In this document: positions 25,065 through 34,614 of the stretch, piece by piece
Numbering within the stretch: position 1 is the first letter of the stretch
Layout: each line of letters begins with the position of its first letter
NCBI GenBank assembly: GCA_915066865.1
Contig: CAJZEE010000004.1
Span: forward strand, 1-54,682
Direction of reading: 5' to 3'
Source of the DNA: an uncultured Veillonella sp.
Lineage (GTDB): Bacteria; Bacillota; Negativicutes; Veillonellales; Veillonellaceae
DNA: 54,682 nt
Translations under genes and position numbers: made by a program
Notes under the pieces: generated by a model
Databases searched by the model: none
Told to the model about the DNA's origin: nothing
What the model saw: the letters and a program-made list of their open reading frames with translations, nothing else

Positions 25065-26159
25065 GTGAGAATTGACTCACTGCAATTATTCCAGTTTCGT
25101 AATTATAAGGATGTACAGATACAGTTTAACCCTGAGATTATCGTTCTGCACGGCACCAATGGGGCTGGTAAGACGAATATCCTCGAATCTATATATGTTG
25201 GTACGATTGGTAAAAGCCATCGTACTAACGATACATCGGATATGCTCATGTTTAATGCTGAAGAAGCAGGCATAGTTGTAAAATTCGAGAAAAAAGATAC
25301 GCCTCAAAAGGTAAATATTAAATTATTCCGCCAAGGGGCTAAGGATATTCGTTTAAACGACACAAAAATATCTCAAAAAGAACTGATTGGTACATTAAAT
25401 ACAGTTATTTTTTGTCCTGAAGACTTACAGCTCATTAAGGGAACTCCGTCTGGTCGTAGGCGTTTCCTAGATATGGAAATATCTCAGACCAGCGCTACTT
25501 ACTATTATCAATTGATGCAGTATAATCGGTTGTTACAGCAACGAAATGCAGTCCTAAAAGAATATAGGGGAAAGAATAATATTCCTCTTGAAGAATGGGA
25601 TTTGCAGCTAGCAGATATGGCGAGCTTTATCGTAAAGAAACGATTAGAAAGCTTGAAAAAAATCAATTTGCTCATCGATTTGATGAATCGTAAATTGACA
25701 GGTGGACTCGAGAATTTAACCATCGGTTATGAACAGCCGTATATGGACAATGGTTCATTAGAATATACAAAGGAAGGCTTTTACGAACGCATCAAAGCAG
25801 CGTTGCCGCAAGATCGTCATCGTTTGAGCACTAGTATAGGTCCTCATCGCGATGATTTAAAATTCTTTTCCGATGCTATGGATTTAAAGAAATTTGGATC
25901 GCAAGGTCAGCAACGAACCGCTGTATTGTCCTTAAAGTTGAGTGAACTTGAGTTTATCAAGTCAGAGGTAGGAGAATATCCAGTTCTTCTCTTGGATGAT
26001 GTATTGAGCGAACTTGATGAGTCGAGACGAGTGAATTTATTGCAGTTTATTCATAAACGAATTCAAACATTTATTACCACTACAGATATTCACGATTTTA
26101 AAGATTTGAAATCCGTTCAATTTATTTCTTGTGAAGGAGGAAAGGTTCAGTATGGATAG
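25065..26159 (+). CDS. recF: DNA replication and repair protein RecF
   Basis: The 364-aa SMC-like ATPase helps load RecA at gaps. It has the Walker A GTNGAGKT (30-37), the signature region FGSQGQQRTAVLSLKLSE and the Walker B VLLLDDVLSELDESRR. The start codon is GTG with AGGAGG 8 nt upstream, lying across the end of the S4 gene. Its last codons overlap the start of the next gene by 8 nt. Confidence 0.96.
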   Translation: MRIDSLQLFQFRNYKDVQIQFNPEIIVLHGTNGAGKTNILESIYVGTIGKSHRTNDTSDMLMFNAEEAGIVVKFEKKDTPQKVNIKLFRQGAKDIRLNDTKISQKELIGTLNTVIFCPEDLQLIKGTPSGRRRFLDMEISQTSATYYYQLMQYNRLLQQRNAVLKEYRGKNNIPLEEWDLQLADMASFIVKKRLESLKKINLLIDLMNRKLTGGLENLTIGYEQPYMDNGSLEYTKEGFYERIKAALPQDRHRLSTSIGPHRDDLKFFSDAMDLKKFGSQGQQRTAVLSLKLSELEFIKSEVGEYPVLLLDDVLSELDESRRVNLLQFIHKRIQTFITTTDIHDFKDLKSVQFISCEGGKVQYG

Positions 26160-27054
26160 CCTTGATCTTTGTTTACCAAAGGCCTTAGCAGAACTGAATT
26201 TACTGGAACAATATAAATTAAATACCCTCGTTCACAAGTGGCGTGATGTAGTAGGCGATGTTATCGCTGATCATACGAAAATTGTGTCTATCAAGCCTCC
26301 AGACATGGTTATCAGTGCAGATAATTCCATGTGGATGCAGGAATTACAGATGCAAAAACGACGTATCATCGAGGCTATCAACAAGTATTACCGCCAAGAG
26401 GTAATCACCGATATTCGATTCATCATGAAACGTCAGAGCTATGTGAAAGTAGAAATTAATACGTCTCTAACGATTCCTGATGAACAGATTATTACAAAAC
26501 GTATTAATTTTGCTAATATCGTGCTTTCAAAAGAAGATGTAGACGCCATCGATAAATCCTTAGAACAAACGGATAACGAAGAATTACGAGCTGCTTTCAG
26601 AAAAGTACAAATTACGGCTCGAAAGCGTGAAATATATTTAGAGCAGCATGGGTATCATCGTTGTAAGCGATGTGGCATGCACATGGAATCTAAAAAAGAA
26701 ATCTGTCCGACTTGTGAATATGAATTGCATCGAAAACATATTAAGGACATTAAGTCTGTTATTAGAAAGTATCCATACTTTAAATACAGCGACTGTCAGC
26801 AATTTATACAGTGTACTTTCCCAGACTTTGCAGAAGCGATGCGGGAATCCATATACTTTTACCTGGATAAGATTTATAAAGGATCCATCAATCGCCGTCA
26901 TATGTTTATGGTGGCCATGCTCATCACCCATAAGAAGCCTGATGAGCTAACGGATCAGCATGTTATCAATTTGTGTAATAAATATCGATCAAAGTTCCTC
27001 GCTGAAGAGGAACAGCGCAAAATTGATGCTCTTAATGGGACATTAGAAAAGTAG
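26152..27054 (+). CDS. DUF721 (DciA-like) protein with a zinc-ribbon extension
   Basis: The 300-aa product has an N-terminal DUF721 domain (about 1-100: LNTLVHKWRDVVGDVIADHT, VISADNSMWMQELQMQK). This is the family of DciA, which loads the replicative helicase in bacteria lacking DnaC. After it comes C171-x2-C174-x10-C185-x2-C188, a likely zinc ribbon, then a helical Lys/Tyr/Phe-rich C-terminus (190-300) with no recognised domain. The ATG at 26152 overlaps the end of recF; AAGGAGG lies 11 nt before it. A GTG at 26131 is possible but would overlap recF by 29 nt. Placement between recF and gyrB agrees with a replication role. Confidence 0.82.
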   Translation: MDSLDLCLPKALAELNLLEQYKLNTLVHKWRDVVGDVIADHTKIVSIKPPDMVISADNSMWMQELQMQKRRIIEAINKYYRQEVITDIRFIMKRQSYVKVEINTSLTIPDEQIITKRINFANIVLSKEDVDAIDKSLEQTDNEELRAAFRKVQITARKREIYLEQHGYHRCKRCGMHMESKKEICPTCEYELHRKHIKDIKSVIRKYPYFKYSDCQQFIQCTFPDFAEAMRESIYFYLDKIYKGSINRRHMFMVAMLITHKKPDELTDQHVINLCNKYRSKFLAEEEQRKIDALNGTLEK

Positions 27055-27067
27055 AGGGGGCATTCTT

Positions 27068-27316
27068 ATGTACGTTCATATTGGAGATACCATTTCCGTG
27101 CCTATAGAATCCATCATTACGATGGTGCATGCCAAGGGCGGAAAGTCCCATAAAAGTCCTATTCATCACTATGAAACGCTAGAATATATCGCCATGGTAC
27201 CAGAGGAGCAAATCAAGACATATGTGGTCACTGATGCTTGTGTGTATGGATCTGGTATCAGTATTAAGACTTTAATGAGACGGATTGATGAGTTTTATAG
27301 TATAATAAAGAGATAA
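27068..27316 (+). CDS. remB: DUF370 protein, RemB/YaaB-like
   Basis: The 82-aa product starts MYVHIGDTISVPIESIITMV and ends with a GSGISIKTLMRRIDEFYS stretch. This is the pattern of the small DUF370 protein between recF and gyrB in Bacillus (YaaB), named extracellular matrix regulatory protein B because of its relation to RemA. A DNA-binding role is plausible but not shown for this copy. GAGGGGG lies 7 nt before the ATG. Confidence 0.85.
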   Translation: MYVHIGDTISVPIESIITMVHAKGGKSHKSPIHHYETLEYIAMVPEEQIKTYVVTDACVYGSGISIKTLMRRIDEFYSIIKR

Positions 27317-27393
27317 AGTTTAATCCTGTACATGTTTTGTCACTTTATTTCAATCAAGTACAGTATGATAGATTGTTAGGAGGAGTTTGTTTC

Positions 27394-29295
27394 ATGCCTG
27401 AACAAAATTATGGCGCTCAGAATATTCAGGTTCTTGAGGGTCTAGACGCGGTGCGTAAACGCCCAGGGATGTATATTGGTAGTACGTCTGCTCGTGGTTT
27501 GCATCACCTCGTATACGAAGTTGTAGATAACTCTGTAGACGAAGCGCTTGCTGGTTACGCTACACATATCGAAGTATCCATCAATCCAGATAACAGTGTT
27601 ACCGTTGTCGATGATGGTCGTGGTATTCCAACAGGAATGCATGAATCTGGTATGTCTGCGGTAGAGCTAGTATTAACGAAATTGCATGCAGGTGGTAAAT
27701 TCGGCGGTGGCGGCTACAAGGTATCTGGTGGTCTTCATGGCGTAGGTATTTCCGTAGTTAATGCGTTGAGTGAATGGACTAAGGTTCAAGTATCTCAAAA
27801 TGGCATTGTTCAAGAGATTTCCTTTGCTCGTGGTCATAAAATTTCCGAGTTGCACGAAATCGGCAAGGCTTCAGGAACTGGTACTACAGTTATTTTCAAG
27901 CCAGATGCAGAAATCTTTGAAACTACCGTATTCAGCTTTGATACATTGAAAATGCGTTTACAAGAATTGGCATTTCTTAACAAAGGCCTTCGCATTACAT
28001 TGAGCGATTTGCGCCTAGAGGAACCTCGTGTTGAAAGTTTCCACTATGAAGGTGGTTTGATTTCTTTCATTACCTTCTTGAACGAAAATAAAGAAGCAAT
28101 TAATCCAACTGTTATCAACATTGAAAATACAAAAGACGATGTTGTGGTAGATGTGGCATTGCAATATAACGATAGCTATAGTGAAAACTTGTTGTCCTTC
28201 GTAAATAACATCAATACGATTGACGGTGGTACACATCTATCTGGTTTCCGTGCTGCTTTGACTCGTACCCTCAACGATTATGGCCGTAAATCTGGTTTGA
28301 TCAAGGAAAATGAGTCCAATCTTTCCGGTGAGGACGTACGTGAAGGTTTGACAGCTGTCGTATCTGTAAAAGTATTGGAACCTCAATTTGAGGGCCAAAC
28401 AAAAACTAAACTTGGCAATAGTGAAGTTAAAGGTATTACAGACGTTATCGTTACAGAAGGTCTTAAAACATTCTTCGAAGAACATCCTCAAGATGCGAAG
28501 AAGATCATCGAAAAAGCAACGATGGCAAGCCGTGCTCGTGAGGCTGCTCGTAAAGCCCGCGACTTAACACGCCGTAAAAATGCGTTGGAAGTATCTAGCC
28601 TTCCTGGTAAATTGGCGGACTGCTCCGAAAAAGATACATCTATGACTGAAATTTATCTTGTGGAAGGTGATTCTGCAGGTGGTTCTGCAAAACAAGGTCG
28701 CGATCGTCGTTACCAAGCGATTTTGCCATTGCGTGGTAAAATCCTCAACGTAGAAAAAGCACGTCTAGATAAGATTTTGGCTAATAACGAAATTCGCTCC
28801 ATGATTACCGCTTTTGGTACAGGTATTGGCGATGAATTCGATATTACAAAATCCCGTTATAACAAGATTATCATCATGACAGATGCGGACGTTGACGGCG
28901 CTCACATCCGTACATTGTTATTAACATTCTTCTACCGCTATATGAAACCATTGGTAGAGGAAGGTCATATCTATATTGCTCAACCACCTTTGTATCAAAT
29001 CAAGAAGGGTAAATCTCACTGGTATGTATACTCTGATGCTGAGTTGACTGCTAAACTTGATGAAGTAGGCCGTGATGGTACTACAATCCAACGTTACAAA
29101 GGTTTAGGTGAAATGAACCCTGAACAATTATGGGAAACTACAATGAATCCTGATAATCGTACGATTCTACAAGTTAGTTTAGAAGATTCTATCGAAGCTG
29201 ACAAAATCTTTACGGTTCTCATGGGTGATAAGGTAGAGCCTCGTCGTAAATTTATTGAAGATAACGCGAAATACGTGCGTAATCTAGATTTGTAA
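27394..29295 (+). CDS. gyrB: DNA gyrase subunit B
   Basis: The 633-aa subunit contains the GHKL ATPase domain (YEVVDNSVDEALAG, VDDGRGIP, GGLHGVGISVVNALS) and transducer domain. The TOPRIM domain has EGDSAGGSAKQGRDR (from E424) and DADVDG (497-502), and the tail motif YKGLGEMNPEQLWETTM is present. All catalytic residues appear present. The start is at 27394 because AGGAGGAG lies 8 nt before it; the frame is open to 27337 without an SD. A permease gene follows after only 10 nt. Confidence 0.97.
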   Translation: MPEQNYGAQNIQVLEGLDAVRKRPGMYIGSTSARGLHHLVYEVVDNSVDEALAGYATHIEVSINPDNSVTVVDDGRGIPTGMHESGMSAVELVLTKLHAGGKFGGGGYKVSGGLHGVGISVVNALSEWTKVQVSQNGIVQEISFARGHKISELHEIGKASGTGTTVIFKPDAEIFETTVFSFDTLKMRLQELAFLNKGLRITLSDLRLEEPRVESFHYEGGLISFITFLNENKEAINPTVINIENTKDDVVVDVALQYNDSYSENLLSFVNNINTIDGGTHLSGFRAALTRTLNDYGRKSGLIKENESNLSGEDVREGLTAVVSVKVLEPQFEGQTKTKLGNSEVKGITDVIVTEGLKTFFEEHPQDAKKIIEKATMASRAREAARKARDLTRRKNALEVSSLPGKLADCSEKDTSMTEIYLVEGDSAGGSAKQGRDRRYQAILPLRGKILNVEKARLDKILANNEIRSMITAFGTGIGDEFDITKSRYNKIIIMTDADVDGAHIRTLLLTFFYRYMKPLVEEGHIYIAQPPLYQIKKGKSHWYVYSDAELTAKLDEVGRDGTTIQRYKGLGEMNPEQLWETTMNPDNRTILQVSLEDSIEADKIFTVLMGDKVEPRRKFIEDNAKYVRNLDL

Positions 29296-29305
29296 GAGGT
29301 GACCC

Positions 29306-30787
29306 ATGTCTGAAAATCATAATAGTAACGTAGAGTTTACGTCTAACAAAGATCAACACCTAAAACGGTCCCTAAAAGCTCGTCATATGAATATGATTGC
29401 TTTAGGTGGCGCCATCGGTACAGGTTTATTCGTTGCTGGTGGTGAAGTGGTAAGTACAGCAGGCCCTGGTGGTGCGCTAGTAGCTTACGGCCTCATTGGT
29501 ATCATGGTTTATTTCCTCATGACATCTCTTGGGGAAATGGCTACATACTTGCCAATTCCAGGTTCCTTCGGGACTTATGCAAAACGCTATGTAGACCCTG
29601 CTTTTGGTTTTGCCTTAGGTTGGAATTACTGGTTTAATTGGGCTATTACCTTGGCTGCTGAAGTATTAGCAGGGGCGCTTATCATGAAATATTGGTTCCC
29701 TGATGTGCCTGCCATCGTATGGTCTGCTCTGTTCTTGCTCATTTTATTTGGCTTGAACTATTTATCTACTCGTTCCTTTGGTGAAAGTGAATATGTGTTC
29801 TCTAGCATCAAAGTTATTACAGTATTCGTATTTCTATTCTGTGGCTTTATGCTCATCTTTGGTATCGGTGGTACATCTCCAGGATTTGCAAACTGGACTG
29901 TAGGAGAAGCTCCATTTGTAGGTGGCTGGGAATCTATTCTAGCTATCTTTATGGTGGCAGGATTCTCCTTCCAAGGTACTGAACTGATCGGTGTAGCCGC
30001 TGGTGAAGCGGAAGACCCTGAAAAGAACGTGCCAAAAGCGATTAATACAATCTTCTGGCGTATTCTATTATTCTATATCGGTGCTTTCACGGTTATCGGT
30101 TTCTTGATTCCGTACACAGATCCAAATTTGTTGAACTCTAGTGTAGAGAACGTATCTATTTCTCCATTTACACTCGTATTTGATCGTTTTGGTTTTGCCT
30201 TTGCTGCTAGCTTTATCAATGCTATCATCTTAACAGCTGTATTGAGTGCTGGTAACTCTGGTTTGTACTCTTCTACGCGTATGCTGTACGCACTCGCTAA
30301 GGAAGGTCAAGCACCTCAAATTTTTGCTAAGTTAAATAAACGCGGCGTTCCAGTGCCTGCGTTAATCTTAACGACAGCAATCGGTTTATTTGCGTTCCTA
30401 ACAAGCTTTATCGGCGAAGGTACAGCCTATACATGGATTGTTAATATTTCTGGTCTATGCGGTTTCATCGCTTGGGTTGGTATCGCAGTATCTCACTATC
30501 GTTTCCGTCGTGCTTTCATTGCACAAGGCAGAGATCTTAGTGAATTGCCATACAAAGCGTGGTTATTCCCAGTTGGCCCAATCTTGGCGTTCATTCTTTG
30601 CGTCATCATCATTTGTGGTCAAAACTACTCCGCTTTCACAGGCGATACTATCGACTGGTACGGCGTATCCGTTGCCTACATTGGCTTACCAATCTTCTTC
30701 GCAGTGTACCTTGGTTACAAATACATCAACAAAACTAAAGTTGTGCCGTTGAAAGAAGTTAACTTAGACCGCGATTTTGATAGATAA
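29306..30787 (+). CDS. lysP: Amino-acid permease, LysP-type (lysine)
   Basis: The 493-aa, 12-helix APC-superfamily transporter closely resembles E. coli LysP along its whole length as I recall it. Shared stretches are LKARHMNMIALGGAIGTGLF, PGSFGTYAKRYVDPAFGFAL, GFSFQGTELIGVAAGE and LTAVLSAGNSGLYSSTRMLY. It probably imports lysine with protons. The gene begins 10 nt after gyrB and appears to share its transcript; a strong terminator follows. Substrate specificity is inferred from similarity only. Confidence 0.82.
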   Translation: MSENHNSNVEFTSNKDQHLKRSLKARHMNMIALGGAIGTGLFVAGGEVVSTAGPGGALVAYGLIGIMVYFLMTSLGEMATYLPIPGSFGTYAKRYVDPAFGFALGWNYWFNWAITLAAEVLAGALIMKYWFPDVPAIVWSALFLLILFGLNYLSTRSFGESEYVFSSIKVITVFVFLFCGFMLIFGIGGTSPGFANWTVGEAPFVGGWESILAIFMVAGFSFQGTELIGVAAGEAEDPEKNVPKAINTIFWRILLFYIGAFTVIGFLIPYTDPNLLNSSVENVSISPFTLVFDRFGFAFAASFINAIILTAVLSAGNSGLYSSTRMLYALAKEGQAPQIFAKLNKRGVPVPALILTTAIGLFAFLTSFIGEGTAYTWIVNISGLCGFIAWVGIAVSHYRFRRAFIAQGRDLSELPYKAWLFPVGPILAFILCVIIICGQNYSAFTGDTIDWYGVSVAYIGLPIFFAVYLGYKYINKTKVVPLKEVNLDRDFDR

Positions 30788-30800
30788 AAATATAAAATTA

Positions 30801-30839
30801 GACCTGTTCATTATGAAAGTAGTGAACAGGTCTTTTTTT
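30801..30839 (+). terminator. Intrinsic terminator after lysP
   Basis: A perfect 10-bp stem GACCTGTTCA / TGAACAGGTC is followed by seven T. It ends the dnaN-to-lysP gene run. Confidence 0.92.
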
Positions 30840-30927
30840 GATGTATAATATGTAAATTTTTGATATATAGTATGTAATTTTTGGAGATACAATATGTAAT
30901 TGTTTTATGTGAAAGCTATATTTATAT

Positions 30928-30956
30928 TTGTTTTTCTCTAAAAGTCTTGTTATAAT
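30928..30956 (+). promoter_or_regulatory. Promoter of the YbjQ-family gene
   Basis: TTGTTT (30928-30933) and a perfect TATAAT (30951-30956) are 17 nt apart. A GTGAAAGC motif lies just upstream at 30910. Confidence 0.65.
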
Positions 30957-30996
30957 AAATCAAAATATATTGTAGTCAATTAGAAAGGATACAATT

Positions 30997-31314
30997 ATGA
31001 TTATTACTACAACTATGCATATTGAAAACAAACCTGTACAAGAGTACAAAGGTATTGTATTTGGTGAAGTCGTAGAAGGCCGTAACTTTGTAAAAGATTT
31101 CATGTCCGGTATTCGTGACATTGTTGGTGGTCGTAGCGGTAGCTATGAAGATTCTTTGATGAATGCGCGCAAAGCAGCTCTCGACGAAATGTCTCAACGA
31201 GCTTCTAAATTGGGTGCTAATGCTATTATTGGCGTATCCTTCCAATACAGCACAGTAGGTGCACAAAATGGCATGCTTATGATTACATGCAATGGTACAG
31301 CCGTTGTAGTTTAA
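30997..31314 (+). CDS. YbjQ/UPF0145 family protein
   Basis: The 105-aa product belongs to the YbjQ (DUF74, putative heavy-metal-binding) family. Diagnostic stretches are GIVFGEVVEGRNFVKDF, RDIVGGRSGSYE and ASKLGANAIIGVSF. Family members form oligomers and have no firmly known function. AAAGGA precedes the ATG. It is monocistronic, with its own promoter and terminator. Confidence 0.9.
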   Translation: MIITTTMHIENKPVQEYKGIVFGEVVEGRNFVKDFMSGIRDIVGGRSGSYEDSLMNARKAALDEMSQRASKLGANAIIGVSFQYSTVGAQNGMLMITCNGTAVVV

Positions 31315-31393
31315 TAAATAATAGACTAAGTCAGATATAATTATTAATATAATCCTAAGGGAAATAAGTAAGTCGTAATGTATTATTGTGACT

Positions 31394-31428
31394 AAAAAAA
31401 CAGCAGGGGAAAGCCCTGCTGTTTTTTT
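31394..31428 (+). terminator. Terminator after the YbjQ-family gene
   Basis: CAGCAGGG / CCCTGCTG with A-run and T-run flanks: a perfect bidirectional hairpin. Confidence 0.92.
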
Positions 31429-31442
31429 ATATGATATTTATT

Positions 31443-31491
31443 AAAAAACCCCCTATAAAAAGTATTAGAAACTTTTATAGGGGGTTTTTTG
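31443..31491. terminator. Second terminator in the convergent spacer
   Basis: AAAAAACCCCCTATAAAA pairs with TTTTATAGGGGGTTTTTT around about 11 nt. It is symmetric, so it can act on both strands. Confidence 0.9.
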
Positions 31492-31524
31492 TATTGTGGT
31501 TTATCTATATATCTTATAGATAAT

Positions 31525-31555
31525 AAAAAAGCAGAAATAATTACTGCTTTTTTAT
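31525..31555 (-). terminator. Terminator of the RND efflux operon
   Basis: AAAAAAGCAG / CTGCTTTTTT with a 9-nt loop; the 3' end of the RND permease gene runs into it. Confidence 0.7.
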
Positions 31556-34500
31556 TTTACCTTATACCAGCTTGCATACATGACTGGTAATACGATGAGT
31601 GTTAGAATAGTTGCCACTAGTAGGCCTCCGCTAAAGGCGATAGCCAATGGACTCCAGAATACAGATCCCATGAGAGGAATCATGCCTAAAATCGCTGCGA
31701 TAGCGGTGAGCATGATAGGGCGGAAACGAAGTGTAGCGGAGTTGATAATTGCTTCACGAGGTTCTTGGCCTTCTGCCTTGTGGATTTCGATTTGGTCTAA
31801 CAAGATAATGGAGTTACGGATGATCATACCCGAGAGGGCGATGATTCCTAGAATAGCCATAAAGCCTAACGGTGTTCTCGTAATATTAAGTGCTAATACA
31901 ACACCGATTAGCCCCAATGGAGCAGTGAGTAGAGCCATTAACATGAGGGCGATACGCTTTAATTGGAACATGAGGATTGTCATGATTACGAAGAGCATAA
32001 TTGGGATTGGTGTTAATAGCTTTTGAACGGCTGTTTCGCTTTTTTCAGCGGCGCCGTCTAGGTCAATAGAATAGCCTGTAGGCAAGGAATCTCGAATGTC
32101 TTGTAATGATTTATAGACCTCTTTTGTTTTCGCATTGCCTAAGACACCGGCTTTTACATTGGCATGAACACTAATAGTTGGCATCATGTTGCGATGCCAT
32201 ATAATACCATCCTCTTGAGCCATGGTAATAGTTGCAATTTGGCTAAGAGGTACGTAGGAACCATTGCCTGTTTGAATTGGCAAGGATGAAAGAGCACTTA
32301 AGTTATGTTGCTCGTTGTCACCTAAACGGAAGGTAACAGGAATGGTTTGGTTCCCTTCGTAGTATTCACCAGACTTAGTACCAGACAATAGACTTTGTAA
32401 GTGCAAGGATACAGCGTAGCTATCGATGCCGAGTAAACGTGCCTTGTTTGGATCGATGTGAATATTGGCTACAGGTTCTGTATCTGGCCAGTCAAAGGCG
32501 ATATTTTGTAAGTCTTTATCGTCTTGCATTTTTGCTTTTAATTGGTTGGCAATTTCTTTTACCACTTTTTGATCAGGGCCAGCAATGCGAAGCATAACTG
32601 GATATTTAGATGGTGGGCCAATTTGTATAAATTGAGCATTTACGAGAGCTGAAGGAAATTCTTCATTTAAATAAGATGTTAATTCACCATATAGTTTATC
32701 CCGATCCTCTAAGGATTTTGTGACGATCACATATTGTAAGAAATTATTTCGTTGCAATTCTGGCTCTAAGGTGAGAACGAAACGCGGAGAACCTTGTCCA
32801 ATGTACGAGGTAAAGGTTGAAATACGTTCGTCACCTTGCAAATGTTCATCAATAATTTTTGCTTGGTTAGCAGTATACTCGATGGACGAACTTTGAGGGA
32901 ATTGCATGGATACAATAATTTCATTACGCGTTGATGATGGGAAAAATTCCTGTTTGATCAATGGTAGTGAAAGCAAGGATAAAACGAAAGCTCCTAATGT
33001 GGCCAGTAGGACTATCTTGTGATGTCCTAGTGCCCAATGTAATAGTTTTTCAAACTTATCATAGAAGGTCACATTGAGCTTGTGCATGATACGGTCTCGT
33101 TTAGTCCATTCCGATTCCGGCTTAGGAGCCTTGTTTTCAATGATTTTATAACCCAATACAGGGCTGACGAGAACAGAGGCGAACCAAGATAGGATGAGTG
33201 CCATAAATACAACAATGGATAAAGATTTTGTAAACTCTGCTACCATACCTTGTGCCAATGCTAATGGCAAGAAGCCTGCACAGGTAATGAGCGTACCAGA
33301 TAGCATAGGAAATGCTGTAGATTGATAAGCAAAGGTAGCCGATTTAAAGTGGCCCCACCCTTCTTCGAGCTTAACGCTCATCATTTCTACAACGATGATG
33401 GCATCGTCTACGAGGAGGCCTAGAGCCAGTATTAATGCACCTAGACTAACCTTGTGCAGATAAATGCCACTTTCATACATCAAAATGAATGTGGTAGACA
33501 CAACGACTGGAATAGTGAGGGCTACTACAACACCGGTTCGCAAGCCAAGGGATGCAAAGCTTACGAGCAATACGATGGCGATGGCTTCAAATAAGGATTG
33601 AGAGAAATCGCCGATGGATTCCTTAACGATATGCGGTTGATTCGATACTTGATTGAGTTCGAGGCCGGCAGGAATCGTTTTCTGTAATTCCCCGAGTTTT
33701 TTGTCGATGGCTTCGCCGAATTCGATATTATTGCCCCCTGCATCCATGGAGATAGCGATGCCAATGGCTGGCTTACCTTTGTAATAGAACTGTGGATCGC
33801 TAGGGTCTTGGTAGGTCATGGTTACATCGGCCATGTCACCGAGGCGCAAGGTTTGGTTATTGATGCGGATCGGCATATCTCGCACCGCTTGAGGACTATC
33901 GAATAGGCCATTGACGCGGAGATATACATTGTTTGTATCCGTTGTAATCACACCAGCTGGAACCATCATACTTTGCTGTTTAAGCGCTGTTAACAGCTGT
34001 TGTGTACTGACTTTATAGGATGCGAGTTTATCCTTGTTTATGGTTACATTGAGGGTTTGCTGTTGAACTCCAATAAGGCTGATTTTCTTAACATTAGGCA
34101 CAGATAAAAGCTGACGTTTTAAGTCTTCTGCTTGTTGTCGTTTTTCTTCGTACGAATATTCATCACCACTAATGGCATAGATAATGCCATATACATCGTC
34201 GAACCTGTCGTTAATGGTCGGTCCTTGAACGCCTGCAGGCAATGATTTCCATTCGTCGTTGATCATATTCCGCGCTTCTTCCCAAGCGGGACGAATCTTA
34301 TCGGATGGCAAATCCTCTCTTAAATTGATATAAATAACGGATTTGCTGCCATCTGTAAAAGATTTTGTATAATCTACACCAGGAAGGTCGCGTAGTTTTT
34401 CTTCAAGTTTGTCCGTTACCTGGTCCGACATTTCTTGTGGAGAAGCCCCCGGCCAAGCAACACCGATCACCATGGTGCGCATCGTAAAATCAGGATCTTC

Positions 34501-34614
34501 CATGCGTCCCATATGGGTGAATGAGAAGATACCGAAGGTGAGGAGCACAGCCATGAAGTAGTAGATAATGGACTTGTGTTTAAGAGCCCATTCGGCTAAG
34601 TTAAATTGTTTCAT
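31552..34614 (-). CDS. RND-family efflux transporter, inner-membrane permease
   Basis: The 1,020-aa protein has the RND plan: helix 1 near the N-terminus (YYFMAVLLTFGIFSF), a large periplasmic loop, helices 2-6, a second periplasmic loop and helices 8-12. The proton-relay motif in helix 4 is visible (LGLLVDDAIIVVEMM). It is of the AcrB-like (HAE1) class by look, but the substrate cannot be read. The start codon overlaps the stop of the adaptor gene by 4 nt (ATGA). No outer-membrane TolC-type gene follows in the operon, so the pump must use one encoded elsewhere. Confidence 0.92.
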   Translation of the reverse strand: MKQFNLAEWALKHKSIIYYFMAVLLTFGIFSFTHMGRMEDPDFTMRTMVIGVAWPGASPQEMSDQVTDKLEEKLRDLPGVDYTKSFTDGSKSVIYINLREDLPSDKIRPAWEEARNMINDEWKSLPAGVQGPTINDRFDDVYGIIYAISGDEYSYEEKRQQAEDLKRQLLSVPNVKKISLIGVQQQTLNVTINKDKLASYKVSTQQLLTALKQQSMMVPAGVITTDTNNVYLRVNGLFDSPQAVRDMPIRINNQTLRLGDMADVTMTYQDPSDPQFYYKGKPAIGIAISMDAGGNNIEFGEAIDKKLGELQKTIPAGLELNQVSNQPHIVKESIGDFSQSLFEAIAIVLLVSFASLGLRTGVVVALTIPVVVSTTFILMYESGIYLHKVSLGALILALGLLVDDAIIVVEMMSVKLEEGWGHFKSATFAYQSTAFPMLSGTLITCAGFLPLALAQGMVAEFTKSLSIVVFMALILSWFASVLVSPVLGYKIIENKAPKPESEWTKRDRIMHKLNVTFYDKFEKLLHWALGHHKIVLLATLGAFVLSLLSLPLIKQEFFPSSTRNEIIVSMQFPQSSSIEYTANQAKIIDEHLQGDERISTFTSYIGQGSPRFVLTLEPELQRNNFLQYVIVTKSLEDRDKLYGELTSYLNEEFPSALVNAQFIQIGPPSKYPVMLRIAGPDQKVVKEIANQLKAKMQDDKDLQNIAFDWPDTEPVANIHIDPNKARLLGIDSYAVSLHLQSLLSGTKSGEYYEGNQTIPVTFRLGDNEQHNLSALSSLPIQTGNGSYVPLSQIATITMAQEDGIIWHRNMMPTISVHANVKAGVLGNAKTKEVYKSLQDIRDSLPTGYSIDLDGAAEKSETAVQKLLTPIPIMLFVIMTILMFQLKRIALMLMALLTAPLGLIGVVLALNITRTPLGFMAILGIIALSGMIIRNSIILLDQIEIHKAEGQEPREAIINSATLRFRPIMLTAIAAILGMIPLMGSVFWSPLAIAFSGGLLVATILTLIVLPVMYASWYKVK

